A DNA stretch of 64,000 nt from Hybos culiciformis. Lineage: Eukaryota; Arthropoda; Insecta; Diptera; Hybotidae. The stretch spans positions 133,893,308-133,957,307 of the forward strand of contig OZ023273.1 of assembly GCA_964007475.1 (NCBI GenBank), given 5' to 3'. Under the pieces are notes generated by a model. The model did not search any database and was not told the DNA's origin. It saw nothing but the letters and a program-made list of their open reading frames with translations. Below are positions 1-11,974 of this stretch, in pieces. How positions within the stretch are numbered: the stretch's first letter is position 1; every line of letters begins with the position of its first letter. A program made the position numbers and the translations under genes.

Positions 1-476
1 CAATTCGGGAACGTTTTAATACCGAAATGAGAAAAATGGAAGATGAAATGACCCAATTTTGGTCGGAATTAATGAATCGTGAAGCAAATCTCTTGCAAAC
101 AACAAGTTCAACTCCAAATAATACTGCATTATGTGAGAGTCCAACACAAAGTCACATCTCTGATATCAATTCTCCACTCATTCAGGATGAAGGAGACAAT
201 AAAGTATTTAAATTACGTTTTGATGTCAGTCAATATGTTCCAGAAGAAATCGTTGTAGAAACAATTGACACTAAATTATTGGTTCATGCTAAGCACGAAG
301 AAAAGTCTGACACAAAATTTGTGTACAGAGAATATAAGCGTGAGTTCTTGCTACCCAAAGGCGTCGATCCAGAATCAATAAAATCATCACTCAGCAAGGA
401 TGGTGTACTAACAGTCGAAGCAACTTTACCTGATGCACTTACTGGCGGCGCATCTATGCTTGCACTTACACAATAA
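1..476 (+). CDS. HspB8: Small heat-shock protein, HspB8 / CG14207-like (3' part, 5'-truncated by window)
   Basis: The reading frame enters from outside the window: codons from position 3 onward are open and read IRERFNTE before the first ATG at 27, so that Met is probably internal. This N-terminal stretch, the MRKMEDEM segment and the following MNREANLL resemble Drosophila CG14207 as I remember it. An alpha-crystallin domain spans about residues 58-135 counted from Met27 (KLRFDVSQY, VHAKHEEKS, YREYKREFLLPKGV, SLSKDGVLTVEA). The C-terminal IXI-type tail is weak (SMLALTQ). Family role: ATP-independent cytosolic holdase that keeps unfolding proteins soluble and, with the BAG3/starvin co-chaperone, passes them to Hsp70 and autophagy. 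The stop is TAA at 474-476. Codon use is clearly less AT-biased than the surroundings. No intron is visible in the part shown. The family assignment is firm; exact orthology is an inference. Confidence 0.93.
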   Translation, partial: IRERFNTEMRKMEDEMTQFWSELMNREANLLQTTSSTPNNTALCESPTQSHISDINSPLIQDEGDNKVFKLRFDVSQYVPEEIVVETIDTKLLVHAKHEEKSDTKFVYREYKREFLLPKGVDPESIKSSLSKDGVLTVEATLPDALTGGASMLALTQ

Positions 477-509
477 TGAATTAAAAAATCCTAAAAAAAA
501 TTATGTCTT

Positions 510-515
510 AATAAA
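510..515 (+). promoter_or_regulatory. Candidate polyadenylation signal AATAAA for the HspB8 gene
   Basis: AATAAA lies 34 nt after the HspB8 stop codon. In DNA this AT-rich the hexamer occurs often by chance, and a 3'UTR this short would be unusual, so a downstream site may be used instead. Confidence 0.3.
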
Positions 516-775
516 TCAAGCTAAAATGGTTATTTATAGTTTTATTATAGGTTACTGTTATTTTTTTAAGTTATTAATTGTTAATTGTTGGTGTTAAACT
601 TAAAATTCATCAGAATGATGCGCACCATCAGTTAAATTACGGATGTTAATTTTATATATATTTAATCTGAATGAAATTTATATTTTGTAAGTACCTACAT
701 AATATTATTTTGTAAGGCACCTGTAGTTCGTTCCTTTGTCTTTACCTCTGACACAAATTTTTTTATTTATGTACT

Positions 776-2718
776 GGGGGGTTATTATGTAACTCGATTC
801 TAAAATGAAATTCGAGTGAAAACTGAAATCGGAATTATGTAATTCGAATTCGGATTTTTATTTTTCAAGATAAATACACGATAAATACAACTCGAAAAAC
901 GAATAAAAATTATTCGAATTTTGGAAATTTTGTTCGATAACTTTTTTCCAAACGGAAAAAAACTAAATAACCAACCAAAAAAATATTTTGTTTGAAATTT
1001 AAGTACATTTTGAAATAAAAACTTGATTTTTATTTAAAATTTTCAATTTTTTCAATTTTTTTAATATGTAAGTCCTATTCGAATTCGGATTGATTCGAAA
1101 GTTTTTTCGATTCTATTATAAAATGGTATTATGTAAATCGAAAGTAAAACAATCGAATAAAGGCAGCTTTAAAAGGTCGGCTACAATGTTTTATTCGAAT
1201 AAAAAAATGTCAATATCATCTGTTTGTTGTTTGTTTTGGTTTTATTTTTAAAATTGTTTGAAAATTCTAAATAAAAAAACAAAGTGTTTTTTTACCTAAA
1301 GTTAAATAATAAATTTTTAGCGATACTGCCGTTTCCTTGAAGCTCTCAGAATGGGCTGAAACTTGGAGGGAGGGTAGAGGTGATCCCAAACTCCCAAAAC
1401 TGAAATCAGTTCTTAGGGCAAAGGCCCCGTTTCGGAGATAGGGCCCCCAAAAGTTTTCATACATTTTTGTATGGAAATTTTTTTTGTGCTCGATTTGCCC
1501 TATTTTCGGGTAGGTAATAGAGGCGGTCCCTAAAATGTTAAATCCAGGAGGGTTTTTGCGGGAAGGCCTCCATTTCGGAGTTATGGCCCTTCAAAATTTG
1601 CATACGTTACTTCATATGAAATACGTTTTTTAAACTTTTTGTACATTGAATAAGCCTTTTCACAAAAAATTTTAAATAGAACTTTGACGAGAAATTAATT
1701 TTTCAAAAAACGGGGAGGGGGCGGTCAAATCCCACTGACCGCCAGCATGCTGCCCCGCCCCCTCCACACCGCTTTTTGAAAAATTAATTTCTGGTCAAAG
1801 TTCTGTTTAAAAAACGTATGAAGTAACGTATGAAAATTTTGAAGGGTCATAACTCCGAAATAGAGGCCTTCCCGCAAAAACCCTCTCGGATCTAACATTC
1901 TAGGAACCGCCTCTATTACCTACCCGAAAATAGGGCAAATCGGGCACAAAAAATTTTCCATACAAAAATGTATGAAAATTTTGGGGGATCTATCTCCGAA
2001 ACGGGGCCTTTGCCCCAAGAAGTGATTTTTGCGAGTTTGGGCTCCGCCTCTACCCCCCTCCAAGTTTCAGCCCATTCTGAGAGTTTTAAAGAAGCGGCAG
2101 TTTAGCCAAATTTTTAATTAATGGATAGTGTTTGACTTCAAATACATTTTGGAAGAAATTTTATTTTGTTTTACTTTTTTATTATTTATTTCAAATTTAA
2201 TATTAATATAAAATATGAATTTAATAATAAATAAATTTAATTTTTAAATAATAACACTCAAAATATATTTTTTAATTTAATTTTATTAAAAATGTAATTA
2301 CATTTCAAACAAATTATTTTCTTTTTTGGTTTTTTTTTTTTCCGTTTGATAAATAGTTATCGAACAAAATTTCCGAAGTTCGAATAATTTTTATTCGTTT
2401 TTCGAGTTGCATAATGCCGTGTATATATATCGTCTATATAATGCCGTCAATATTCATAGCCAACTTTATAAAATAAAAAAAATAAAAATCCGAATTCGAA
2501 TTACATAATTCCGATTTAAGTTTTCACTCGAATTTAAAACAACAAACATATGATTTTGACATTTTTTTATTCGAATAAAACTTTATAGCCAACCTTTTAA
2601 AGCTGCCTTTATTCGATCATTGTTTGACTTTCGATTTACATAATATCATTTCATAATAGAATCGAAAACAACTTTCGAATCAATCCGAATTCGAATAGGA
2701 GTTACATAATAACCCCCC
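776..2718. mobile_element. Composite fold-back DNA transposon, non-autonomous, GGGGGGTTATTATGTAACTC ends
   Basis: The two ends are inverted copies: six G followed by TTATTATGTAACTC at 776-795, and the reverse complement at 2699-2718. If one terminal G/C belongs to the target, the flanks give a 3-bp duplication CTG on both sides; this is ambiguous. The arms are not a simple palindrome. Module A (about 809-960) pairs with 2338-2538, and module B (about 1067-1245) pairs with 2550-2718, so A is outermost on the left but B is outermost on the right. The right copy of A also has about 50 extra bases. Left B begins with a decayed copy of the terminal sequence (TAATATGTAAGTCC). The centre is a long palindrome listed separately. 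No transposase is encoded. Superfamily is uncertain; a 3-bp duplication and a G-rich end would suit PIF/Harbinger-like elements, but CTG is not the usual target. Confidence 0.75.
1321..2108. repeat. Long imperfect palindrome (arms of about 380 bp) at the core of the fold-back element
   Basis: The left arm starts near GCGATACTGCCG (about 1320) and the right arm ends near CGGCAGTTT (about 2103). Matching landmarks include CTCAGAATGGGCTGAAACTT and its complement, CGAAACGGGGCC twice, GGGTAGGTAATAGAGGCGG and its complement, and GGAGGGGGCGG against CCGCCCCCTCC. The turn is near 1718-1750 around ACTGACCGCCAGCATGC. The arms are markedly richer in G+C than the surrounding DNA. Transcribed through, this would give a very long double-stranded RNA. 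The open stretch of 65 codons on the minus strand at 1267-1464 runs across the arm boundary and has no recognisable protein, so I do not treat it as a gene. Confidence 0.8.
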
Positions 2719-2720
2719 TG

Positions 2721-5700
2721 ATTCTGAACTTTGTAGTATGGAAACTTTAAAGTTTATGTGAAAATTATCAAAGTTCGTAATACATATTTTTAATTTTAAT
2801 TTTCATAATAAGAAAAATTTAATTTTTCTTTCATAAAAATATGCCACTCAAATTCATTGTTTTTAAGAATAAAAATAACAAATTTATTATTAAAAAAATA
2901 AATTTATTTTGATTTCTCGACAAAAAACTTTCAAGGAAACTAATTTATTTTTTTAAATATTTTTTTTATATAATTTTTTTTCAACAAATTAGAAATTATT
3001 TGGAAACAGAAAGTATGTTATCCTGAAAATTTTTATAAATTTTTTTATGAAATTTTTAGGTAAAAAAAAAAACAATTTCCATTTAAAACTTTTTGAAATT
3101 TTATAAATAAATTGAAAAATAAACATAAAAATTTAATTCAAGTTGATTGCTATATAGTTTCTTTTTTCAATTTAGATTTCTCTCTCTGGAAGAAATTTCC
3201 GTATAATATTAATATACATATAATGTATGTTCTTTAATTGTTTTTAATTTTGTATACTTCAGTTTTCTTAATTTATTACATTTAAGTTTTATTTGTTCAA
3301 TTAAAATTAATGTTAATTTTAATAAAATTCATACATACATCGACTTAATAATTAAAACATCGATACCAGCACTTCAAAGGCTTAAATCTACAAAAATTAG
3401 AACTAACATTGTCAAAAATTGTAGTTTATATTATAACAAGTTCCCGTTGTTGGTTTAGCATAATGTAAACGATTATCAGCTGCTTGTAATTATTAGCACG
3501 GGCTTTTACAAAAGGTTGAATAAGTTTTGTCAGTGCTTAAAATATTTCAATGAGAGATATTAAGAAAAAAAAAGGATAGCAGCGAGTTTTATGATTCTAC
3601 TATAATAATAAAATTGTTTGATTCAGTTTATTTCTTTGTCTGAGACTCATAAAAGCGTTCATTTATCTTTTATTATTCACTATTTTATTTCTACAAAATC
3701 AAGTCAAAAATTGTAATCAACAATATTATAAAACTCATAAATACATTATTAATTGTATGCAAACAGCTATGCAATACAAACATTCCTATAAATATATATA
3801 AATATATCATATATTTCGAATTAGATTGGAATTTTGAATTATAAATACATTATAAATATAATATGATTCACTTAATACATATTATATTTCCATAAACTTT
3901 TTTAGTAATAAAAAAATACTTTTATATTACAAATATCCTTGAATTTATGCATTTATTATATTTTCATGAAAATGCTTTTTTTTTATCTGATCCTTGTATT
4001 TATATTGGAATTTGTATAAAAAAGAATAATAATATTAATTTTAAATTACTAACTATGCAATTTTTTTTCTTATAATAAACTTAAAAAAAAAAATAAATAA
4101 AATATAAAGAAATTTATTAATAAAATTGTATTTGAATAATATATTCTTCAACCCCTCTTTCTTTACTTAATTTACTTTATTGATTTCTTATTTCCAGGCA
4201 AATTATTTTATTGATGAATGCCTTATTCATATATACATAATGATGGATGATAGTCATGTAAATAAACTACATGATTATACCATATATTGAGCATGATATT
4301 GATATTATAAGAAATTATATTACCTATTCATTTCAATTTTATCTGAAATAAATGTTTAAAATAATCTTATTAAAAATAATTTTTTATCAAAACATTAAAA
4401 AGAAATCTTAAAACTAGCAGTAAAAAAAAATATAAAGTACAAAATATGTTAATCCTTTCTTCGTTTCAAAAATTACAATCGTTCAAATGAATTCGCTAAT
4501 TTTGTTATTTTGAATAAATTGTGAATAATCACTCAGATTCAGGGATAAAAAATATTTATATCTGTAGCTATTTGGAATCAAATTTTCAGGAACTTGAAGA
4601 CTACTACTTCCAATAGCGCCCCATAGCAATGCACAGAATAATCACCAATATCTGGAAGACCAATTGAAGGCTGAAAATAAAAATAAAATGGTTTATGTGG
4701 TTATATTACATAATAGGTACATGCTAAATTATATCATGCTTGAAACATCTATGACATACATACTCTTTGATTATAAATACAAATATAGATATTTCTGGAT
4801 AATATGTTCGATTAAAATATTTTTACACCAGATTTACTCTCAAAATTATTTTAATTGTTAAGATAAAAAAATTAAATTTACCTGGGATTTTTTGAGTGAA
4901 CCAAAACATGGTTAGTTCGTTCTACATTTTCTCAAACTCTATAAATGATTTTGCCGGTTTCACTAACACAACATTCACATCTAAGCCAATTCCATTGAGT
5001 GTGACCTGACTATCTTCATATTGCTGAGCTAAGACATGAACATGAAACTTATACTAGAGCCTTTTAAATCAATACATATTGCAATTTATTTAACATAAAA
5101 AATACTCTTTGAACCAATTCCACTATTGAATTATCAGCTAAATCCTGTCAAAATAAAATGCACAAACAATAAAATAAAATTATTTTCCCTTCGGATAATT
5201 TTTATTTTGTAATGGATATTAAATTTCAAATTTGATAAAAAAAAATCAGGCTTTCAGGAGAATAAACAACTTAAAGAACAGAAGTGTTTTATTTGATAAT
5301 AATTTTACAAAATACAATGTCCTGCAAAAACCAAATTCAAAAGCATCTTAAATGCATCTAAAAAGAATTTAACATCTAAAAGGAGCATCAAAGTCAAATA
5401 ATTAAATTGACTTCAACTCAAGTTTTACAATTATTTTTTTTAAATTCTGAATCAGATCAAGTATTAATTAATACCGTGTAATAATTATAATACAATCAAT
5501 ATGCCAGGGAAAAAGCCATTAAGATATTAAAGTCATCATTGACACAAAAAACCTACATAGGTCTTTTTATAACATTAATAAATTTTTTAACAAGTAATTT
5601 ACATGTTTAATTTTCAATAAAACAAGGGATTATAAAAATAAAATAAATATCGGATTAACTTTGAAATGGATATGAAATTGAACGAAAAAATAACAATAAA

Positions 5701-8700
5701 AACAAGAAAAGATGAATAATAAATTTTTGATTAGATATACGAAAAACATTTTAATAGACTGTTTCTTTTTCAAACTCGGGTTTTTTTGAAGAACAAATAA
5801 GTTTAAGTATAATTTAATAAATAGGAGAATAATATTGCCTAGAAAATAAGTTAGTTGAATTGAAATTGGTAAGTTAATCCTTTAACAAAAATGTAAATAT
5901 TTAAAATATATGATAATTTACATGCTCATAATATACATATTTTTAATATATATATTTTCTAATGTATATATATTTTCTAATAAGTTGAGCTGGCCATTAT
6001 ATACATTTTTAAAATTATAACTAAATAAAAATAAATAAAAAAATTTTCTAAGTAAGTATTTTTGATAATAAAATGGGATTAAAAAATATAAACCTATGTT
6101 GTATAGTATGCACAGTTTAACTCTAAATAATTATAAAATTCAATGTAATTGCCAACTGAAAAAATCTTTAATATTGTTTTGATAGTTAAGAATTTATTGT
6201 TTATGTTCCTTACCAAATCGAAATATTTATAATATATACCTATATCTACATTTATATCGTTTAAATATAAAATTAGAAAAAAATATTGATCAAATTTATT
6301 CAGTAAATATAAAATATTCATGTTTGCATAAAAACTTTTGATTTGGGTTAAAATTCAAGCAAATTATATGGAAACATTTATATTTTTTTTCGTTTTCTAG
6401 AAAATCATAAAGGGCTGCAAAAAATAATAATAAAATAAATAAATAATATAAAAAAGGATGTTAGGAGTTATTTTTATATCATGATGTAATAACTAGTCTG
6501 ATGGTTGATAAAAATACAGATTATTTTCATATTATTTGTACCTATAATAATAATATAGTTAGTTATAAAAATAACTATAAGAAAATGAAAGTAATTCTCT
6601 ACTTAAACAAAATTAAATACAAATTTATTTACTTTCAATTTTATGTAACTAAAAAAAGTTGTGTTAATATATAGTAATTTCCTTTTTGGATTCAATAAAT
6701 CTAAACAGATAAAACATAAAAGATACCTATTTTTGTACAAATACACATTATGTTATTACGAAATTAACATTTATTTTATTTTGGAAAAACTGTTTTCCTT
6801 TTTCAAACATTAATATGTATTTTGATTGTGTACAAAGTACATATATAATAAATAATGTAAAATGTATTCAGAATTAAAAGCATAAGGCATATTATAAATA
6901 TTAATTACAGGTAAAAAGTTATTATTTTGGGTGATATATAAATATAAAATTAAGTCATGAAACAACGTTTTAATGATGACAACGTTAGATCTATAATTAA
7001 ACATTAGCTATATTTTTAACATTCATTACAAAATATAATAAATATTTGTTTACATTTATAATATTTTAGAATCTTTTCAAATATTTATAATGATGTATCT
7101 CTTAGGTGCTATATTATTTTGTTGACTAGAGAGGAAACATCCTATAACTACATTGTATAGACGCGCCAATAAAATTATTCGAAAAAACATTAATATATCA
7201 AAAATAATTTAAATAAGTACAAACTTGTATTTAATTTAATTACAACTTCTATAGATATTATAATTTTCTAAGAATTATATTATTCTTTAAAATGTTCGTG
7301 ATTAGAATATATATTTCCTGGAAAAAAAATTATAATGAATTTTGAAGAATCTCAATTATTAACAAAAATCCTTCTATTTTATACATCTAAAAAATATTTT
7401 AATAATATTCAAATTATTAATAAAAAAGATGAAAAATAAAAAAAAAAATAAAAAATTATTTAAATTTTTCTACAAGCAAAAAAGGGAAATGTCTACTTGT
7501 GACCATTAGAAACATATTTCTTAAAGTTATTTTAAAAATCTTAGTCCTGGAAATTATCTTTTTAATGAATTTATTGAAAAACTTGACTCAACTTGAAACA
7601 ATTTATAAAAAAAAAATTCGGTTTCTATAGTTGTCGGGAAGTTTATCTAGAAAGGTTATTTTTTATTATTCGTCCATATAAACCAATCTAGTTTCAATTT
7701 CTACTTGCAAATGAAAAAAAGATTTAAACGAAAAGTTTTTTCGCCAAATTTTATTCGACACCAAAAAAACTTATCTTTGTGGGCAAAAGTTTCAAAATTT
7801 ATTAGAAAAAAAAAATAAATTTGCAGAACAGCAATTCTTCCCGTACATTTTTTTGCTTAATTTTTCATATTTGATCCTTTTCACATTAAAATTTGACTTC
7901 TAACCAAAAAAATTAAAGGACTGCCTTCTTTTTTTGTTCCCTAATATAATTTTTAATATTCTCTAGAAGTGGGTGTAAGCAAAAACATAAAAACGGCGAA
8001 CAAAAACAAAAAAAAAATTTTTTTGTTTTATTAAATTTATAAATTGAATATTCAATTTTGAGTTTTCATTATTTTTGAAAAATATATGACATAGAAGAAT
8101 CCTTAAACTTCAATTCTACATTTTTCTATATACACTTTGTGAAAAGGAATAACAGGAATTTTCTTCTTCTTTAATTTGCATAAGGTTCAACGAAAAAATG
8201 TGTATAAATTAACTTAAAAAAAAATACGACAAACGAAAAAATTAAGTTTATTTTTGGCTTCTAGAAAATTTTAAATGACCAATTATTATGATTTTTCATT
8301 TTTGGAAAACACCATGAGTTACGGATAATTTAAGATTAAAGCTTTAAACTTTTTCTTAGCGATAAATTTATTTTTTGTTTTCTTTTTTAATGAGATGATT
8401 TTATTTACGGTTCTCTCGGTGAAACTCATTTATTTTTGGTTGAATTTTATCAAAAGTGAATTTGTTGCCGTTGAAGGAATTAATTCATAACGATGACAGA
8501 ATAAAATTAATTCAAGCGAATAATGAATAAGTAATCCCCAAAGAGAATTTATGCCATCATAACGTTGACAGCTCTTAAATAACGTTATTCACTTATTCAT
8601 TATATTTATTATATTCTTATAAAGCAGAAGATAACAAAGATTTTTTTATAATGCTAGGGTTTCAGAATATAATAATAATAATTTAATAATTTAGAATAGT

Positions 8701-8769
8701 AATAATTTATATGATAGGAGTAGAAAAAAAGTTGCATCACGACGACTTCGGACACAACATGAGTTGGTT
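2721..8769. other. AT-rich gene-free stretch
   Basis: Many A and T runs and stop codons in all frames. The few open stretches of 60-75 codons are Ile/Tyr/Phe/Asn-rich and look like chance products of AT-rich DNA. A 13-bp inverted repeat around AATGAATAAGTAA lies near 8520-8600. Nothing else stands out. Confidence 0.6.
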
Positions 8770-8777
8770 GTTTAGAC

Positions 8778-9413
8778 CAGCAGTTCTTAACCCAGGAGGC
8801 GCGCCTTAAAGTTGGGCCGCGAAATTTAATTTTGGGGCGCGGAAAATTCTTGAAAACAATATATTATTATAAAAAACATCAAGATCGTAACAGCCAAAAA
8901 AAAAATTTTGCCAAAAAATACGACGGGATCAGGCAATCATTAGCAATCATTTGCTACTACAGTAATAATTTATCATAACAGCAACAGGACGAATTAATCG
9001 AGTTGGCAAATGAACAATTGCTAAAATTAATATTTGAGCAGAAAAATATTGCCGAATTTTGGTTGATGGCACATTTTTTCCATTCGCATCTAAATATTTG
9101 TGGGAAGGCGGATTTTGTACTCTTCTTTATATTAAATCAAAATATCGAACTCGGCTATTAACTATGCAGAAAATTATATGAGAATAGCGCTATCGACTAT
9201 TTCACTTCGATTTGATTTATTATGTAAAAGAAACCAGAAAAAAGATCTCACTAAATTTAATAATAACAAAATAATTATATTTTTATTTGAAAAATATAAT
9301 ACGTGAATAAATATTATTTGCAATACAATCTAACAATATTTCATACTAAAGGGCCGTGAAAAAATTATGCTCATTTATGGGGGGGCACGATCTACAAAGG
9401 TTTAGAACCACTG
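8778..9413 (+). mobile_element. hAT-superfamily DNA transposon remnant (636 bp, internally deleted)
   Basis: The left end reads CAGCAGTTCTTAACCCAGG and the right end is the complement of AGTGGTTCTAAACC, both of the hAT type CAGNGGTTCTTAACC. The flanks carry an 8-bp duplication with one mismatch: GTTTAGAC at 8770-8777 and GTCTAGAC at 9414-9421. It fits the hAT target pattern nTnnnnAn. The sub-terminal parts are GC-rich (GGCGCGCC, GGGGCGCGG; GGGCCGTG, GGGGGGGCACG). The inside keeps only a damaged piece of the transposase C-terminus, so the element is non-autonomous. Confidence 0.85.
8988..9250 (+). pseudogene. hAT transposase C-terminal fragment, two frameshifts
   Basis: Three consecutive frames give recognisable pieces of the hAT transposase C-terminal region of the ZBED5/SCAND3-like type. 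From 8988 one frame reads FEQKNIAEFWL. A shift near 9080 gives PFASKYLWEGGFCTLL followed by IKSKYRTRL, matching the family pattern PFxTTYLCExGFSxL..IKxKYRxRL. A second shift near 9175 gives MRIALSTI and RFDLLCKRNQ, matching the LRxALS... end of the family. A Trp replaces the usual Cys of YLCE. The N-terminal BED finger and most of the catalytic core are missing. The protein is not functional. Family identification rests on motif order and is quite secure. Confidence 0.8.
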
Positions 9414-9421
9414 TCTAGACG

Positions 9422-11894
9422 TCATATGAATTTCTAGACGTTCTGTTTCTATTTTATAGTGATAAGAACTTTTTTTTGTATAATTATATAGCTAAAGTTT
9501 TTTCCTAAAACTACAGAAATGTATTCTTCAAATATCCAAAACAAGTTTTATTTTTGATTACTCTTTGATTGCAATTATCTCATTTTAATTTAATTTTTTC
9601 CAGTATTTTTAATCGAAATTTTATGTTTTTTTTCAGTATTTTTAATTGAAACATACTTTTATTTTTGTAATTTTAATATATTTTTTTTCATTATTTATTA
9701 AACGAAATTATACGAACAAATATTTTGAAACACGAAAAACTTTCCGCCAGAATTCATGTAAACTCACTAACTGTAATTAACATTTAAGACTGAGAGTAAA
9801 AATTCTATGTTTTGCAGATAGATACATACATGAGAAATATGAACCTTGCAGACATGATGTAAAACCGCAGAAAATTTTTAAAAGATATTTAATTATTGGA
9901 TTTTTGCAAAAACAGTGAAAGAAGTTTGATTGTAAATTTTTTAGAAACTATTTTATGTTTTAGAATTAAATAAAAATATATCCCCCAGAAAATACTTTTT
10001 TATTTGATGACTTTATTGTTGCAACATCTTCATCATATAAAAAATAGATAACATAAAAAAAAAAAATTCCTTAAAAAATAAATATCGAAAAAAAAAAATA
10101 ATCCCTTAATGAAATACAAAAATATTGAAAAAAAGAGTTTATATATGACTTAAGTATCAGAAGGTACTTACTTAAGTTCATGACATATTATGAAAGAGTT
10201 AGAATGCTTTTGTATCGTGAAACATTTTTTATCTTTGATTAAAAAAAGTTGAAAAAACAAAATCAAATTTTCTCTTATTTTCAATCTGCAACTAAAACTT
10301 TTTCTTTAACATACAGAATGCGATATCAAGTTTAACATGTTTGACTGTTAAAATGCGAACTGTTATGTTTGACTGTTAGTACGAGTTATTTTTCAGTTGA
10401 AGTTAATAATTGAGAAATGTTTTGAGTTAAATTAAATTAGTTAAACAATAACCTACCAAAACATTAAATATGTTTTCGCTGTTTCTTTTATAACTTTTTT
10501 TATTTTAAACGTTTACTTTCTACTTTTATAATTGTTATGTTGTTGTTGTTGATATAATTGTTATGTTGTCTTTGAGTTTTTATAATATTTTTTTGTTGTG
10601 ATTGATTTCCGGTGAACAAAGCAGATGCAGTAAAATGTTTAAATTTAACTGATTCTTAATAAATTGTTGTTTTACAAGTTATTTCTTAAAATTTATTTTT
10701 TCCTTTAATGTTACTATATATAAAGTTCTTGCATCATAAAAATATTTATACATGATAACGAAAGAAGTTATCGTGGACAGAATAATTGCCATTAATTATA
10801 GACTTTTTAAATTTGATTTTCTAGTTCTTATAAATAAATTAATTTTATTTGCGTATAAAATAATTTTTGCTTCTTCTGAAAAAAATAATTCTCTTTTATT
10901 AAATGAAAATCGGAATTTAAAACAAAATAGATAGAAATCGCAAAATAAAAATATTTCTTTAGTTTAGTTTAAATCAAATTGAGGTATTATTTTTTTGTTT
11001 GTTAAAGAAAAAGAAGTAAGCCTTCAATTAGTTAACATCCGTTGTTTCTTTAAGCGATAAGCAAATTTACATCTTATTTTTAATATACATTTTACATATT
11101 GAAATTTAATTATAGTCTTTAATTATCACAGAAAAAATTTTGATTGATATTCGGATTGATTAAAATAATTTTTTTTCATTGACTTTTATGCCTTGTACTT
11201 TGAATCTAAAAATCTAACTAACTAACCCAACTTTTAAATTAACAAGATAGCCAATAATGACATATTTCTACTTAACTGATTTTTAATAGATTAGGAAAAT
11301 AACCTTTTAAATCATTGTTCAGTTCGAAGTTCATTAATATGACGCAAAAATTATATGCTTAAAATTCAGATTATGAGTGGTTGAATTCTGGCTAAATTAG
11401 ATTTTTAAAGGACAATCCTGAATGGTAATATTGTAGAATGTATATTTAATGTTACATTAAAAAAATCAGAAAAATTAAATTCAACTATGTACAATAATAT
11501 AGTTATATAAATAAACATACATAATTATAATGTACATTTATAATAATTACAATTATTTAATTAGCATTTTATACATTAAATTAAATTAATTCAATTATGT
11601 CATTTAAAATTTAAACATCTAATCCGTTTTATTGCTATATAGTCCAGTAATTTTTGTTTACATTATAAAAGTCAATGAACTCCTACGATAGACTAAATAA
11701 AATGGCAATTAATTACACAGGTCTGCAAAAAAAAATCCTGCGGATGAAGGTTTTATATCTGAGCTTTTAAAATTCATACTAGGTTTGGCTTAATTGACTC
11801 TTGTGTTAACAAAACGCCATTTATTGAAATAGGTGTTTTTACCCCTTTTTTTGCATTTATTAAGTAGATTTTTAAAGATTAAAATGTTCAACAC
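9422..11894. other. AT-rich gene-free stretch
   Basis: No supported gene. A short GTT/TTG-rich simple-sequence patch lies near 10530-10580. Confidence 0.55.
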
Positions 11895-11974
11895 CAGTTT
11901 CTTAGAGCCTAATATATCCTTAACTCAACGTACAATTACGTTATATTAATGATATATTAGGCTCTAAGAAACTG
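11895..11974. repeat. Perfect 24-bp inverted repeat with 32-nt loop (pre-miRNA-sized hairpin)
   Basis: Positions 11895-11918 and 11951-11974 are exact reverse complements (stem contains TTCTTAGAGCCTAATATATC). The loop itself can pair further through TTAA...TTAA and AACGT...ACGTT, giving an 80-nt rod. The sequence just outside the stem does not pair. Size and shape suit a small-RNA precursor or a very small palindromic MITE; the stem is more perfect than most animal miRNA precursors. Confidence 0.6.

Noticed and set aside
1267..1464. 65-codon minus-strand frame with ordinary-looking composition
   Set aside because: It lies across one arm of the palindrome and its composition comes from the GC-richer repeat; no motif.
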